DNA of 64,000 bases from Pseudo-nitzschia pungens (lineage: Eukaryota > Bacillariophyta > Bacillariophyceae > Bacillariales > Bacillariaceae): contig CM074758.1 in the NCBI GenBank assembly GCA_037355855.1, positions 655,001-719,000 of the forward strand, given 5' to 3'. Below are positions 1-11,224 of the stretch, in pieces. The notes under the pieces are model-generated. The model was given only the letters and a program-made list of their open reading frames with translations, was not told where the DNA came from and ran no database searches. A program made the position numbers and the translations under genes. Position 1 is the stretch's first letter. Each line of letters opens with the position of its first letter.

Positions 1-3000
1 AAGCAACTCATCGATCCGTCCCTCTTGCCCAAGATTTCTGCTTCTGCTGCCGCTTCCGACGGTCTGGACCCGGCTGCCGGCAGGGGCGGGAACAAGAGCG
101 AGCAACGCCTGGTGACGTTTTTGGGAAGAGCGAAGGACGCCACCGGCGATGCCTCCGGCTCCGAGAAAGAAAAGAGCACGGCAACGAGAGCCACGAAGGA
201 ACGATCGTCTTCGGCGGCTTCCAACGACGACACCCACTCGAGCGACAATCCATCGGCCTCCAACTCGGCGAAACGAACCACCGAGAGTGAAAATGGCAGC
301 GGCAGCAACGCTGGCGCCGTCACCGCCTCTCCCGGGGACGATTCCGTCGCTTCCTCGCACCTGGCGTCTCCGCCCGTGGGTGGTCCGGAGAGATCGATGG
401 TGGCGTCGGTCGCGAGACTCTTTAGCTCTCTCTACGCGTCCAATAACCCGGGAAGCGTGGGTGGCGACGAAGATGCCATCAACGACGGACCGTCCGGCGA
501 AGACCACGAGCTCGTCGATTGCTATGGCGACGATCTGAGCGACGAGGAAGAACACGCCGACGTCAACGATGCCGACGGCAACGGCGAAGCAGAGGAGGAG
601 AAGGAAGCCACGAGTACCAACGAAGGAGACGCCGATAAGAAAAACGACAAGAGGGACAAGAGGGATAATCCCGGCAATCACAACGACAATCACAACGATA
701 ACGACAATGACAACGACAATGATAACGACAATGACAACGACAACGATAATGACAACGACAACGATAATGATTCGATGAGCGAAGGCCATGGTATAGAGTC
801 GGAAGACGACGAAGAAATAGATTCCGATGAGGGAGAAGATTGCGAGGATTGCAATAGTATGATAGACATGTTAGATGACGACGATGATGATCACGACGTC
901 GATGACGACGATGATGACGAGATTTTGATTCACGAAGACGAGCTTCCCCACATCGAACAAGGATTGCTCGAGCTCCAGCGAGATTTCAGCAATCGATCCA
1001 CCAATCAGACATCGTCCGGTGAAAATACATCTTCTGCCAATGTCTATCCAACAGCACCGAGCGGACAGGGAGCGAAGGAGCGGTCCCAGCTCTACATCAA
1101 AGCAGCGATGGAAATTCTCGCGACTCAGCATCCTCCGATCTCGAAACTCAAAACACCACATTCGCAGCAGCACAGCAGAATGGCTCCACTGTCGATCTCT
1201 GCAGAAAAAGCACTGATGGCTTCCATCATGCACATCGTAAAACCCGACAAGAAGCCCCTGGACGGGAAAATCATTCTCCGTCGTGCACCAACGCAAGAAG
1301 AGTTCTTCCGGGGCAACCTCTCCAAAAATCCGGTTTCCTTCAGCATGCTCAAATCTCCCACCAATGGCAACATTCGGTCCGAACCAACGATTCGAGACCT
1401 GCGCCAGCACATTGCTACCGATCTGCAAATGGGAGACAGTGCCGAGCTCTTGGAAGTGTTGGTGGCGAACAAAATCTTGGACGTCGACCTCAAACTTCGG
1501 GTCATTCTCCAAACCGTATGGAAAGAGCATCTCATGCAGCACTCTGGGGGCACGCCATCCTCGACTTCCTTGTCGTCACTGTTGGTCGGAGAAAGCCGCG
1601 GGGGAGCCCGATCCTTTCTCTCGTCGAGTTCGGGCTTGTCGCTGATGTTGTACTCCAGTCTGGAACGATCCATGGGAACCTCCGGAAGCAGCTCGCTCTC
1701 GATCACGGAAGAGACACCCGCCGAAGCCCTGCCACCGATGGTCATGACCTATCGTCTGACGGGAGTCGACGGTGAAGCCACAGAGGACACCGTCTCGACG
1801 CTTGTGGATCCCGAAGCGCCATCGGAATCTTCGTCGCCGGCAGAAATGGAACTGCTCCTGGAAAAGGAATACGGCATCACCCGAACGGTCATGACCGGGA
1901 CGGGGCGTATTCTGCTTGCTGCGATCGGTGCAATCCCACATTCTCCAAACGCTGCAAAAAATCCGGAGGGATGACGTCGGAGGATCCGACAACCACGCGC
2001 GCAGAATTTTCAAGCAATCCTTCTACCCCGGACTGAGCCTTCTCGTGTGCTGCGCCAAGCTTCCCAGCAATCGAAAATTGTTGCTGCAGGCCCGGGCGCC
2101 AACGACGCTGCTCCGGTTGCTCTTGGACGTGCTTCACGCCCTTGAAGAGGACGGCAGTGATCAATCCTCGGAGAGCAATTCTACGGCGACGGCCCTGCAG
2201 GAACTCATCTCTTCACTGGCATCGGATATTTTGTTGGCAAACGGAGATACCTCTTCGGACGATACCGAAGAATGCGAAGCGGACGAAGACGCATCGACTC
2301 TGAGGCTCTTGATTCAGGCGATCGAAACCTCGTCGCTGAGCAGGACCTTGCGCAATGTCATCGCGAAGCTAGTTCCTTATCTCACCTACGGGAAACCCAC
2401 GCTCTCGGAGGAACTGGCTCTGGAGTTCATGGCGCACGTCAACTCCGATCAACTCGGGGAGTACGAGGTAGACGATGGAAGTGATAGCAGAAACGATGCC
2501 AAGCCTCAATCGGTACTGATGGATACGTTTATCCACGCCTCCATCAGTCTCCCAGCCAATGAAGTGTGCAATTCACTCAGAATGGAACTCACGAAATGTG
2601 GATTCGTCGAGAGGATTGCGAGGCACATTCTGCGGGATTGTCCCGCCGAGCCACCGTCTTGGTCTCCAGCTCTCTGGTCCAAGGGAAGAGAAGCAAGCAA
2701 ACAAAAGCAGGCGACTCTGGAGAAAAAGTGGAGAGAATACTCCACACGGACCGGACTAAAAACTTGTTTTGAAATCCTGATCGGACTCTGCAAGGAACAC
2801 GAGTCCACACAAGCGTATTTGGGAGAACTGAAGGAGGACAACGTTTCGTTCCTGCAGTTTTGTCACTGGTTAGAATCTACATCGGACAATGCTTCTGCGG
2901 CTATCACGATGAAGGGGTTTGGGTTGGTCGCCGAGACTTTGCTGGACGACATTGTTGAATTCGGAAAGGCAACGTCGAAGGAAGTCAAGACGATAAAGTC

Positions 3001-4822
3001 CCTGAGAAAGAAATCGAGAGAGCGAAAGAAGGAAATCGCAATGGATCGCAGAAAGAAGAGTCTCATGAGCATGAACAAATTTGGTGCCCTTTCCGGTTCC
3101 TCTCCCTTGGCAGCAGCGTCAGCCGGCAGTGATTCAGCTTCTGCGAGTGGCAATCCTGCCCCCTTCTGGGCACCCGTGCTGGATCTGTTTCGAGATTCAT
3201 CGACGGCACAGGACACTACGGATGCGTCCGACGTTGTACAACCACCCCCTTCAAAGAAGAGAAAGAAGCCTTCGGGCAAAAGTACAGGAAAATCAGCCAG
3301 CAAGGCAGCGATTGCTATTCCTGAATGGATGAAGGAGTTGGAGAACATGGAAGACGAAACCGGTTTGACGTGCTCCGTTTGTCAAGAGGGGAGAAAATAC
3401 AAGTCATCCGAACTACTGGGCCTCTATGCGTATGTGAAAAAAGTCTCTATTTCAAACCTAGATCGTTCGAGCTTGGATGGGACGAACATGTTGACGAACT
3501 TACCACCGAAACTCCCCGCTTCGTTGCAAGGTAACAACATTGCGAGTGAATGGTATCAGAGCGCAAAGGCGGCCGGGGATGAACTCAAGGAATCAAGTCG
3601 ATCATCCGGGACTTCGAGTAGCTCGTCAAGCAGACATCGGTCCAACTATTACACCACTACCGTTAGCGCGGGTAACGCTATTCATATCAGCTGTCATGCA
3701 AAAGCTCGGCAAGCCGATCGGAATCATCCAAAAGCCCCTAAAAGCGAATGGGAAGGTGCAGCTCTGCGCAATTCAAGAGTCAAGTGCAATGCCATATTTC
3801 CTTTGGTGTCCTCTCGGAGCTCATCTGTGTCATTGGTTTCCATCGAGCAGGCTCTCGCAGAGCACCAAACTGCAGTCGCAAATCTGATCGGAGTTCGACC
3901 GAAATCAAACTTGTGGACTGTTCTTCACGACGTTCGACTATTATTGCTCCGGATGGCGTATGGCGAGTCACTGAATGCAGATTGCGGCGGTGGAAGCCTT
4001 GGATCCAACGCTCAGCTGATCTACCATCAGCTTTCCATGGCAACAATGTTTGAGAGCGAAGCTCAGGTTGATGCTCCCGATACCGCTCAACACGCCCGAC
4101 ATTTGAGTGCTGGATTCTTGGCGGCGTCGGAAATATTATCGGCAGAAGACTACGACTCGCTAGGAAAATCATCGCTTATTCGCGGACTTGCTGACTCGTC
4201 GCCGATGGCAGCCCTGACATGCATTCTATTCCATAATACGAAAGACGATTGCGGTTCTGGTGCTGTTGCTGTTGAAGCGGCCGAAGACACTCCTCATCCG
4301 AAACGCCGCTGGGTCATTGGAAAGGAGCTTTTTTTGCGGGGTCTCTTGAATTGTGCAGGTCGCCGACATGCCTTGGCGATTCATGGCAGTGGATGCGTAT
4401 CCACAAGAAATGTTGGAAACAAAAGAACAAGATCGCGGTCATTCGCTGAGTGGGACGATGACAACGAAGATGGTGACAACACCCAGGAATCCTCCCCTGG
4501 GACATCGAGAACAACATCTCGTCCTTCCACACGAAAAAGTACAAGTCCCAAAATAAATAGCACTCGAGCTGCTAGTATTGGTGATTTTGGAAGTGCTATG
4601 CGTCCAATGGTTGTATTCTATGCCATGATGGACCAACTGTCATCCGATTTTGCTCCCAACCACGACGATGAAAAGATCGAAGAATGTGCCAATCGCCTTG
4701 TGGAAGTCATTGAGTCTTGCCAAATGTCCAAGAGCATACATGAGTTGTTGGAGAAGGCTAAAATAACCTTGTCCCACGAAAATGTTATCAACGAACTGCA
4801 GCGCGGAATGATCTCTGCCTGA
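1..4822 (+). CDS. UBR4: UBR4/BIG-type E3 ubiquitin ligase, 3' part (5' end outside window)
   Basis: C-terminal part of a giant N-degron/E3 ubiquitin ligase of the UBR4 (animal), BIG (plant) family, a large scaffold protein. The reading frame is already open at base 1, so the gene begins upstream. Order seen: a long Asp/Glu/Asn-rich acidic region (about 480-960), the conserved segment with PPMVMTYRLTGVDGEATED (about 1735-1790), an alpha-helical stretch, and the C-terminal catalytic module with the hemi-RING sequence LTCSVCQEGRKYKSSELLG (about 3364-3420), the His/Cys segment ISCHAK and EWEGAALRNSRVKCNAIFPL (about 3690-3810). The frame changes by +1 at about 1897-1906: skipping one G of the GGGG run at 1902-1905 joins GTGVFCLLRSV to the downstream frame, matching the family pattern. 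I found no GT-AG intron that repairs the frame without losing conserved residues. Identity is firm; the break is probably an assembly insertion. Confidence 0.9.
683..772 (+). repeat. in-frame Asn/Asp codon repeat inside UBR4
   Basis: Tandem short units of the type acgacaatg encode an uninterrupted alternating Asn-Asp tract within the acidic linker of UBR4. The repeat keeps the frame. Such low-complexity acidic linkers are poorly conserved in this family and likely vary in length between strains. Confidence 0.75.
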
Positions 4823-5267
4823 CAACAAAACCTGGTTGGCTTCGACTCATGCTTCGGGGATGAATCCGTTTCGATTGCTTCGACGGATCGATCTCAGGGA
4901 CTATGTCGCGTGGATCGTGTGAACATCGTTCCATGCTTTTGGACTTACTCTCAAGCAAACGCGCTACCTGGTCATTTAAATTTACTGCAAATCAAGAATT
5001 TTATGATGTGTCTTGTTTCACTCCGACACAATTGGGAGTCGATGAAAAAGCTAGTGTAGAATTGATTCCTAAATATCATTACTTTACATTACATCTTACT
5101 AAAAATTCACTTCATACAGAATTCAGGTTGATCCCATCATAACATACGTCGTTTTAGTTCACCGCATGGCAAGAGAAGAATTGCTCACTAAGGTACGGCA
5201 CAAATTCAATCGACCAGGGTATGGTCAGTTTTGTTCTCGAATCAAGACAATAGTTTGGTATTCAACT
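4823..5267. other. spacer between convergent genes
   Basis: AT-richer sequence between the stop codons of UBR4 (+) and the scramblase-like gene (-). It should hold both 3' untranslated regions. No conserved reading frame or RNA gene is visible. Confidence 0.6.
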
Positions 5268-6412
5268 CTAGTTGTCGTCGTTCTCCTGCTCGAACATGGT
5301 TACATCCACAAGAATGGTGGATCCCATCAAAACCGCTTTTTCTTCGGCAGAGATGTTTGGTGGGAAGCTGAGATGGTACGCATTTTTTTGGCTGCAACAT
5401 GCGTTCTTCCAACCAGACCACAACGTGTCAATTGCGGCGATGATGGGTTTTCCATCCAAAGTTGCATTGCTTTGAATCGCATCACCGGTTGTGGGGTCAC
5501 GGATGACGAAGGGAACGCGGCAACATTTCCCTTTATTTCCGCCGCAGCGACATTGCACACACATGCCAAAGACGCATACGTCTGGTTTCAAAAGGTAAAT
5601 CTTCTTGCCAGATCCATCAAGGACGTCATATTTGGGAACGAAGCAGCACATGTCACAGACGTATTGCGTTCTTCCCAATACAGCACCACTAGAAGCGTCT
5701 TTGGTCTCCAAGTATGGCAATCCAAACATGTTGCAGACACATGGTACCCAACAACAAAAGACACCACAAGATGATTTCTTCTCGTGGGTAACGGTGACGT
5801 TCGACACAAGATCTTCGTCGGAGAGAATCTTAGGCGTTTTCTTACATTGGCAGGTGCACCAATCGTTGTTTTCGGCAGTCAAAGCGGCAGGAGGAGGACC
5901 GGAATGTTGAACGTATTTCGCATCGCGGAAACCAGCCGCGCAATGACTAAGGCAACGGCCTAGGAAGCTACTTTCTTCGTGAATCCAGCCAATGGAGTCT
6001 AGCTTAAAAGGATCAGCATCAGGCTCGAAGTTATTTCCTTCTGCAACCTGTTCGGTACGACGAAGAAAATAAAGAATTGATGAGTGTCGAATGTCGAATG
6101 GCACCCTCGAAATCCAGAGTACACAAGTGTCAACAACCGCTAAGCATAAGTGATTACACCTTCACAGCGACAAAACTCACAACCCAGTTAATACTACAAG
6201 AAGAATAAAGTGAAACACAGTGAGGTCATTCATTCATAATATGATGCGACTGCGAGTATCCGCTGCAATGTGCACTCTTTTTCAGAACTCAAATCTCACC
6301 TGGGCTGACAACATCCTTGGCGACAACACTGGGATGTAGATTGGGCAATGATAAGTTCATCTCTCTCTTGGAGACGATCCATAGTCAATGCAGGCGGAGC
6401 GTAAGACGTCAT
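5268..6412 (-). CDS. phospholipid scramblase-like Cys-rich protein, three exons
   Basis: Scramblase-family (PF03803-like) protein, a family linked to membrane lipid movement; its enzymatic role here is inferred only from resemblance. Exons on the minus strand: 6300-6412, 6181-6193 and 5268-6047, giving 301 residues. Exon 1 encodes an N-terminus ending QCCRQGCCQP; the 13-base exon 2 supplies S-I-N-W-V; exon 3 continues VAEGNNFEPD and carries Cys clusters such as CGVFCCWVPCVCNMFGLPY, CDMCCFVPKYDVLDGSG and VFGMCVQCRCGGNKGKCC, with the scramblase-like YDVLDGSGKKIYLLKP segment. Donors are GTGAGA and GTGAGT, acceptors TGTAG and ACAG; phases join without a stop. An unspliced reading of exon 3 alone would give an artificial start at 6104. 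No clear C-terminal membrane helix was seen. Confidence 0.75.
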
Positions 6413-6690
6413 GGTGATGTTCGATTATAGTTGACACCGAGTGCAAGAAGTGGGCTCGAACCTATAGTTCACTGTGGTTACAAGATATTTTTTGTGATGA
6501 GCGCTGTTGCCGATTTGCGGTTCCTCCTCGATGCGGAATTCGACCTCCCGCCGCAGAATCGCCTTCGCCGACACATAAGTCGTCGACGACAATAAAAGAC
6601 AGGCACTCGCCCCTCGAAGCGACGGAGATCAAAAAATCTGCTTGATGCACGATTCCGCTAAAAAAGAATTGACATGAAAGAATAAGATCT

Positions 6691-6785
6691 TACTACAAAA
6701 TTCCTATCAGCTGTCCCCTGGTTCTACATCCCCAACTACTCGTTTCTACGGAAGCCGGGGGACAGCTGATAGGAATTCCGTAGTA
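6691..6785. mobile_element. 95-base MITE-like inverted-repeat element, copy A
   Basis: The two 28-base ends are reverse complements with two mismatches: the left arm starts TACTACAAAATTCC and the right arm ends GGAATTCCGTAGTA. Both contain ATCAGCTGTCCCC or its complement. The spacer is about 39 bases. A second copy of the same length lies at 8722-8816. It has no coding capacity. A TA target duplication is possible because the ends read TA-CTAC and GTAG-TA, which would fit a Tc1/mariner-type MITE, but this is inference. Confidence 0.75.
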
Positions 6786-7255
6786 AAATGGAACCCGAAA
6801 CCTCAGAAATCCAGATAGTAAGATTAGTAGAGGTTACTACGTACCGCTATGATGCAATTGTCTGTACGATTGGACCTTCAAATGCGGCAGTTTGCTTTTT
6901 AAAAAAGGCTCTCCTTACCTACATGTACCTCTCAGGTGTACAATACCCAAGTAAATGTCATCTGTTTCCAAGTCTGCTGCCCTGCTGGACCATAAGTGTT
7001 TTCTCTTCGGGTCCTATAAGTAGTGTTTCCTTACCGAAGCCCCAAAGCCGCTAACTACAGCTTGCTTAAGGCTCCACCACCTACATATCCCTCTCAGGTG
7101 TACAATAAAGATGGTTTTAGAAAAGGTGGGTAAGGTTACCGTAAGTTACCGTAGCAGATTTTTGGTATGTGAAGAACTGCATTTCGGGTCATCACAAATG
7201 ACCACTTCTAAGGTGCCCTTTTCAATCAAAAGAATACTATGGGCTTCGTGTTCTC

Positions 7256-7680
7256 ACACGCCCTTCACAATACGAAGTAACCTTACACGTAGTACGAAGT
7301 ATATATACTACCGTACGTGCTTCGTACGAAGTAAGGCTTCCGACAAAGCAAGAAGTAACCTTAATTACGGTGAGATCTTATGCATTACGAAGTAAGGTTA
7401 AATCTTACTGGTAATCTTACTTCGTATTTTGTTAACTTACTTCGTACGAGTAAGGTTACTTTCTACTTCAAACCTACGAGTTAGGTTAGGAGTAAGTTAA
7501 GGAATACTGTGTCTATTTTGAAATCCAACGTGTCCACAAAATAAGTAACATACCGTACATACTTTTGATTGAACCATTAACTGACGACATACTCCTACTA
7601 GAGTAGTAACCTTAGTGGTAGTATTCCATAACAAAATACAAAGTACGAAGTAACCTACTTCGTACTGAGTACAAGTACTA
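7256..7680. repeat. block of short tacgaagtaa / ttacttcgta words
   Basis: The words TACGAAGTAA and TTACTTCGTA recur many times in both orientations, with GTAAGGTTA and small palindromes such as ACTTCGTACGAAGT near 7320. The block is not a clean tandem array but an irregular mosaic. The same words appear in other spacers of this window. Confidence 0.6.
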
Positions 7681-8069
7681 CTATGGCTTATGAGAGGGTC
7701 ATGATGCCTGCTCCTCATCTCCTTGGAGCAATCCATATCCCCACTTTTTGATTAAGCAACTGATGGTCTGCTGGTGGTCATGTGTTTGAATAGTAGACAA
7801 CAAGAAGAAGAAGACAACAAGAAGACAACAAGAAGCAGGGAACAAAATACCCATTGTGACAAACCAGCATTACAGTGAGCAAATCTCTAATCACCAGCCA
7901 ATAATACAAGTTCAAGCATCCTCACGATCAGCACCAATTGTTTATAATGCCCACTGAAATAGGTCCTTTTTCTATCACCCCACTATGGTTCTCCTTAGCA
8001 GAGCAACACCTAGTAGTACAGTGCACTCCCACCACTACCTTAAATGAATGAGGCTCGAGATCTTAGAAG

Positions 8070-8116
8070 AGGTTTTACTACTAGTACTACTGCTAGTAGT
8101 ACTAGTACTGAAGCTA
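8070..8116. repeat. ACTAGT/AGTAGT-rich microsatellite
   Basis: Low-complexity stretch of TACTACTAGTACTACTG type containing several copies of the palindrome ACTAGT. Similar stretches occur at about 20101-20125, 20470-20502 and 34920-34981. Confidence 0.6.
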
Positions 8117-8721
8117 CTATTGATGATTCCATTTGCTAGTAGGTCTCACTTCAGTACTGGTACTGTGGATGGAACCCAAATCCTCCATGAAGGTATATGT
8201 TATGGTGCAAGGTACTATGAGCTAAGCTAACCCGAATCGGCATATCCTAGTACTACAAACAAGACTGCTTCTGTCTCCTGCGTTGAGGGCGTCCGGCGGG
8301 AGGGAAAGAGGAAGTTCAAAAAAATATTGATGAAGTGATGGGTGCTCTTGAAAGTTACGAGTACGAGTAAGCCTTACTTTGTTCAAGGAAGACTTGTGCT
8401 GATGGGAACAACAAGTACAACATACGCAATCTTTGAACTTGATGAAAAGAATATTGTGGTCGGCCAGAATTTTCCAACAGAAATTTCGGAGTTGCATGCG
8501 CACGGTCAGCAGACTTCTAAATTTCTACCGTACGGTAGGGTAAGATTATGCAAACTCACCCCCGCAATTTGTCCAATACTGAAAAATCTGATTACTATCC
8601 ACGAAACCTTAGCAACACGACACCTTCAGACCGGTAGTTGCTGGCCAGACGAGACGGCGCCCGGGAATTGGGCGTAGCAGATTCACGACTCAGAAGTGCG
8701 CTAAAACTAAATGAATACGAG

Positions 8722-8816
8722 TACTACAAAATTCTTATCAGCTGTCCCCCGGTTCTACGTCCCCGAATACTAATTTCTACTGAAACCCGGGGACAGCTGA
8801 TAGGAATTCTGTAGTA
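8722..8816. mobile_element. 95-base MITE-like inverted-repeat element, copy B
   Basis: Same length, ends and central GGTTCTAC(A/G)TCCCC block as copy A at 6691-6785, differing at roughly a dozen positions. The inverted ends again run from TACTAC to GTAGTA. Two separate copies of identical length argue for a mobile family rather than a chance hairpin. Confidence 0.75.
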
Positions 8817-9100
8817 TGTAAGGTTCTTAGTCATGAGATTCTACATGACTCAGAAATGTCACATCACGTGCTCATTTCTCGGTGGTAAATCTTACTCGTG
8901 TTACGTGTAGGGTACAAGGAAAAAATCTGATTTGGTACGTAAAACCTTACGTATCAGGAAACGAGATGCTCAAGTCATTTGCAAATCCCGTCTCGATCTA
9001 TGATCTGTCCTTTCAAAACCGAAAGAGCCACAAATCTCTGACATGGGGTCTGATGAGATATGAATTCATCCACGACTTGCATTCGAATAACCAACAAACA

Positions 9101-11224
9101 ATGAAGCGCATCCTCCCGTTCTTGGCAGTGATCATTACATCTCTCCCATACGAACTGGTGACCTACGTAGATGCCCAGAGCCAACACATTCTTCGAGGTT
9201 CTGCGACAACGACAATAGCACTCAATAATGCATATCGTCGGAAGTTACCAGAAGCTACTGTAACGGAGAACAAAGATCTCTCGAAAGACAAAGATGACAC
9301 TGAAATTCCTCCGTGTATCATTTCTGAAACTGAAAATTCAAAAGGGAATGATTCGCGAACTGGAGGGGCTGATAAAGAAGATGATCAGTCTGTTCCCGAG
9401 TGTGTAGACATAGGTGAAAACGAAGAAGAAAATTCTTTTGCTGACAAAGATAGCGTTAATGGAGACGACGAAGAAAAAGACGAGGATGAGGACATCGATG
9501 AAAAAGATGAAGCGGAATCGGAAGACGGCGATAAAAAAGATGAATTGGAAACTACTGTACAACCAACTAAAAATCCAACTGTGCCTCCAACAGTAACTCA
9601 AATAGTACAGCCAACTTCGAAGCCATCTCCTGCTCCAATAACGCCACGTCCAACAAGGAAACCAAGTTTTAAGCCGACGGCAAAACCAACTGTGAGGCCT
9701 ACTCTAGCTCAAACAACTCCACGTCCAACGAGGAGACCAACTTTTGAGCCTACCTCAAAACCAACGGTGAGGCCCTCTCCAGCTCCAACGAGGAGACCAA
9801 CTTTTAAACCAACGGCAAAACCAACTGTGAGGCTCTCTCCAGCTCCAACAACTCCGCGTCCGACAAGGAGACCAACTTTTAGGCCCACGGCAAAACCAAC
9901 CTTTAAGCCTACGGCAAAACCAACCCTGAAGCCATCTCCTGCCCCTACAACTTTACGTCCAACAAGGAGACCAACTTTTAAGCCTACGACAAAACCAACT
10001 TCGAAGCCCTCTCCTGCTCCAACAACTCCACGTCCAACAAGGAGACCAACTTTTGGGCCTACCTCAAAACCAACTGCGAGGCCCTCTCCTGCCCCTACAA
10101 CTCCACGTCCAACAAGGAGACCAACTTTGAAGCCAACTGCCAAACCAACTTCAAAGCCCTCTCCCACTCCAACAAGGAGACCAACTTTTAAGCCCACCGC
10201 AAAACCAACCGTGAAGCCGTCTCCATCTCCAACAATGTCACTACCATTAACGAGTGCAATTTCCAGTTCTTTCGAAAATCCGACTTTGGCACCAACGTCA
10301 CAACCAACTGCGAGGCCGTCTCCTACCCCAACAACCACGCCAACGTTGAGCCCCACCAGAACTCCAACTATTTCACCAACAGCATTACCAACTGCGGAAC
10401 CGTCTCCTACCCCTACTGTTCCACTTCCAAGCTTGAGTCCAACATCGAACCCGATTTCGACGTCATCTGCGGAAACAAAAGATAGAATGCCGTCATCGGC
10501 TTCCATTGGGACTGCAATGTCTGAAGGAGACATGGAGGTTCTTGTGAGGGAAAGATTGCCATCGATCATGTTTGAAGTTAAAGCTGACAACTCCACTCAA
10601 ACGATAAATAATACGTATAGACTGGAAGTTTTCTTCGAAGGCTTCATTGGTGATGTTGTAAACATGGAAAGCAATTTGAAGTGGTATCCTTTCAACTCGA
10701 AATCCGTGTCAAAAGTTGCAGTCGGCGTTTTTGTTCATACTTCGGCCAAAAAGGGTCAAAACGGAGCCGCATCCTCAACCATTCGAATGCAATTCATAGT
10801 GAACGGCTTTGTATTGGTACACTCAAAAACAGACGGTTTGCAACACGTATCTTCGACAAGATCAACGGGACAGAGACAAAACAAGAAAATCTCGAACGAA
10901 GAAGTGCTCGGATCATCTTTTGAAGATTTCTTCGACCACAATATGCTACTTTACTTTACCTTTTGGGGGGCAGAGAAAGTCGAGGCGGTTCTGGATGAAA
11001 TAGGACTCGAGGACCCGGTTGTGAAGTCGGTTACTGTAGGAGAAAAGAAGTTGATTGATTTCGCTGTCGATAAAGATGACAACTATAAGTACAAGGGAGA
11101 TCACGATCACTTTGCTGGACGAAACATCCCTGGAGTGCAAAGAGATAGGCCTAAATCATCTGCGAACGTCTCAACGTGTGGTTTGCTGACCATCTTTATG
11201 ATGTCGGCGTGGGTATTGTTGTGA
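9101..11224 (+). CDS. secreted Thr/Pro (PT)-repeat surface or cell-wall protein
   Basis: 707-residue predicted extracellular protein. The ATG at 9101 is chosen because it begins a typical signal peptide (MKRILPFLAVIITSLPYELV, cleavage near VDA-QS); the frame is open further upstream but without such a signal. Residues about 40-150 are Asp/Glu-rich. Residues about 150-460 are an array built from PRPTRRPTFKPTAKPT and PSPAPTT units, which resembles the heavily glycosylatable PT-rich regions of diatom frustule and adhesive proteins. Residues about 470-690 form a non-repetitive domain with RLEVFFEGFIGDVV and VAVGVFVHTSAKKGQNG. The last 16 residues are hydrophobic (TCGLLTIFMMSAWVLL), as in GPI-anchor signals. 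Attachment to the cell surface is inferred. The exact family of the C-terminal domain was not recognised. Confidence 0.8.
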   Translation: MKRILPFLAVIITSLPYELVTYVDAQSQHILRGSATTTIALNNAYRRKLPEATVTENKDLSKDKDDTEIPPCIISETENSKGNDSRTGGADKEDDQSVPECVDIGENEEENSFADKDSVNGDDEEKDEDEDIDEKDEAESEDGDKKDELETTVQPTKNPTVPPTVTQIVQPTSKPSPAPITPRPTRKPSFKPTAKPTVRPTLAQTTPRPTRRPTFEPTSKPTVRPSPAPTRRPTFKPTAKPTVRLSPAPTTPRPTRRPTFRPTAKPTFKPTAKPTLKPSPAPTTLRPTRRPTFKPTTKPTSKPSPAPTTPRPTRRPTFGPTSKPTARPSPAPTTPRPTRRPTLKPTAKPTSKPSPTPTRRPTFKPTAKPTVKPSPSPTMSLPLTSAISSSFENPTLAPTSQPTARPSPTPTTTPTLSPTRTPTISPTALPTAEPSPTPTVPLPSLSPTSNPISTSSAETKDRMPSSASIGTAMSEGDMEVLVRERLPSIMFEVKADNSTQTINNTYRLEVFFEGFIGDVVNMESNLKWYPFNSKSVSKVAVGVFVHTSAKKGQNGAASSTIRMQFIVNGFVLVHSKTDGLQHVSSTRSTGQRQNKKISNEEVLGSSFEDFFDHNMLLYFTFWGAEKVEAVLDEIGLEDPVVKSVTVGEKKLIDFAVDKDDNYKYKGDHDHFAGRNIPGVQRDRPKSSANVSTCGLLTIFMMSAWVLL
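9550..10480 (+). repeat. degenerate repeat array coding the PT-rich region
   Basis: Imperfect tandem units based on ccaacaaggagaccaac, with intervening tctcctgctccaac and gcaaaaccaac, encode P-T-R-R-P-T-F and K-P-T repeats. Unit order is irregular, consistent with expansion and contraction. The complementary strand is stop-free over most of this array as a by-product of the repeat. Confidence 0.8.

Larger units (their letters stand above)
6413..9100. other. repeat-rich intergenic region
   Basis: About 2.7 kb without a convincing gene; every reading frame is short and compositionally unlike the neighbours. It contains two 95-base inverted-repeat elements (6691-6785, 8722-8816), a block dense in tacgaagtaa words (about 7260-7680), an ACTAGT-rich microsatellite (8070-8115) and palindromic sequence near 8350 and 8527. 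The last part should contain the promoter and 5' untranslated region of the PT-repeat gene. Confidence 0.6.

Noticed and set aside
1907..1982. Candidate GT-AG intron explaining the UBR4 frame change
   Set aside because: It would restore phase but remove ILQTLQKIRRDD, which fits the family's conserved segment; a one-base excess explains the data better.
9709..10596. 295-codon open frame antisense to the PT-repeat array (Val/Gly-rich)
   Set aside because: It mirrors the codon repeat of the sense gene; the Val-Gly-Leu composition is the complement of Pro-Thr-Lys codons and no start context or family supports it.
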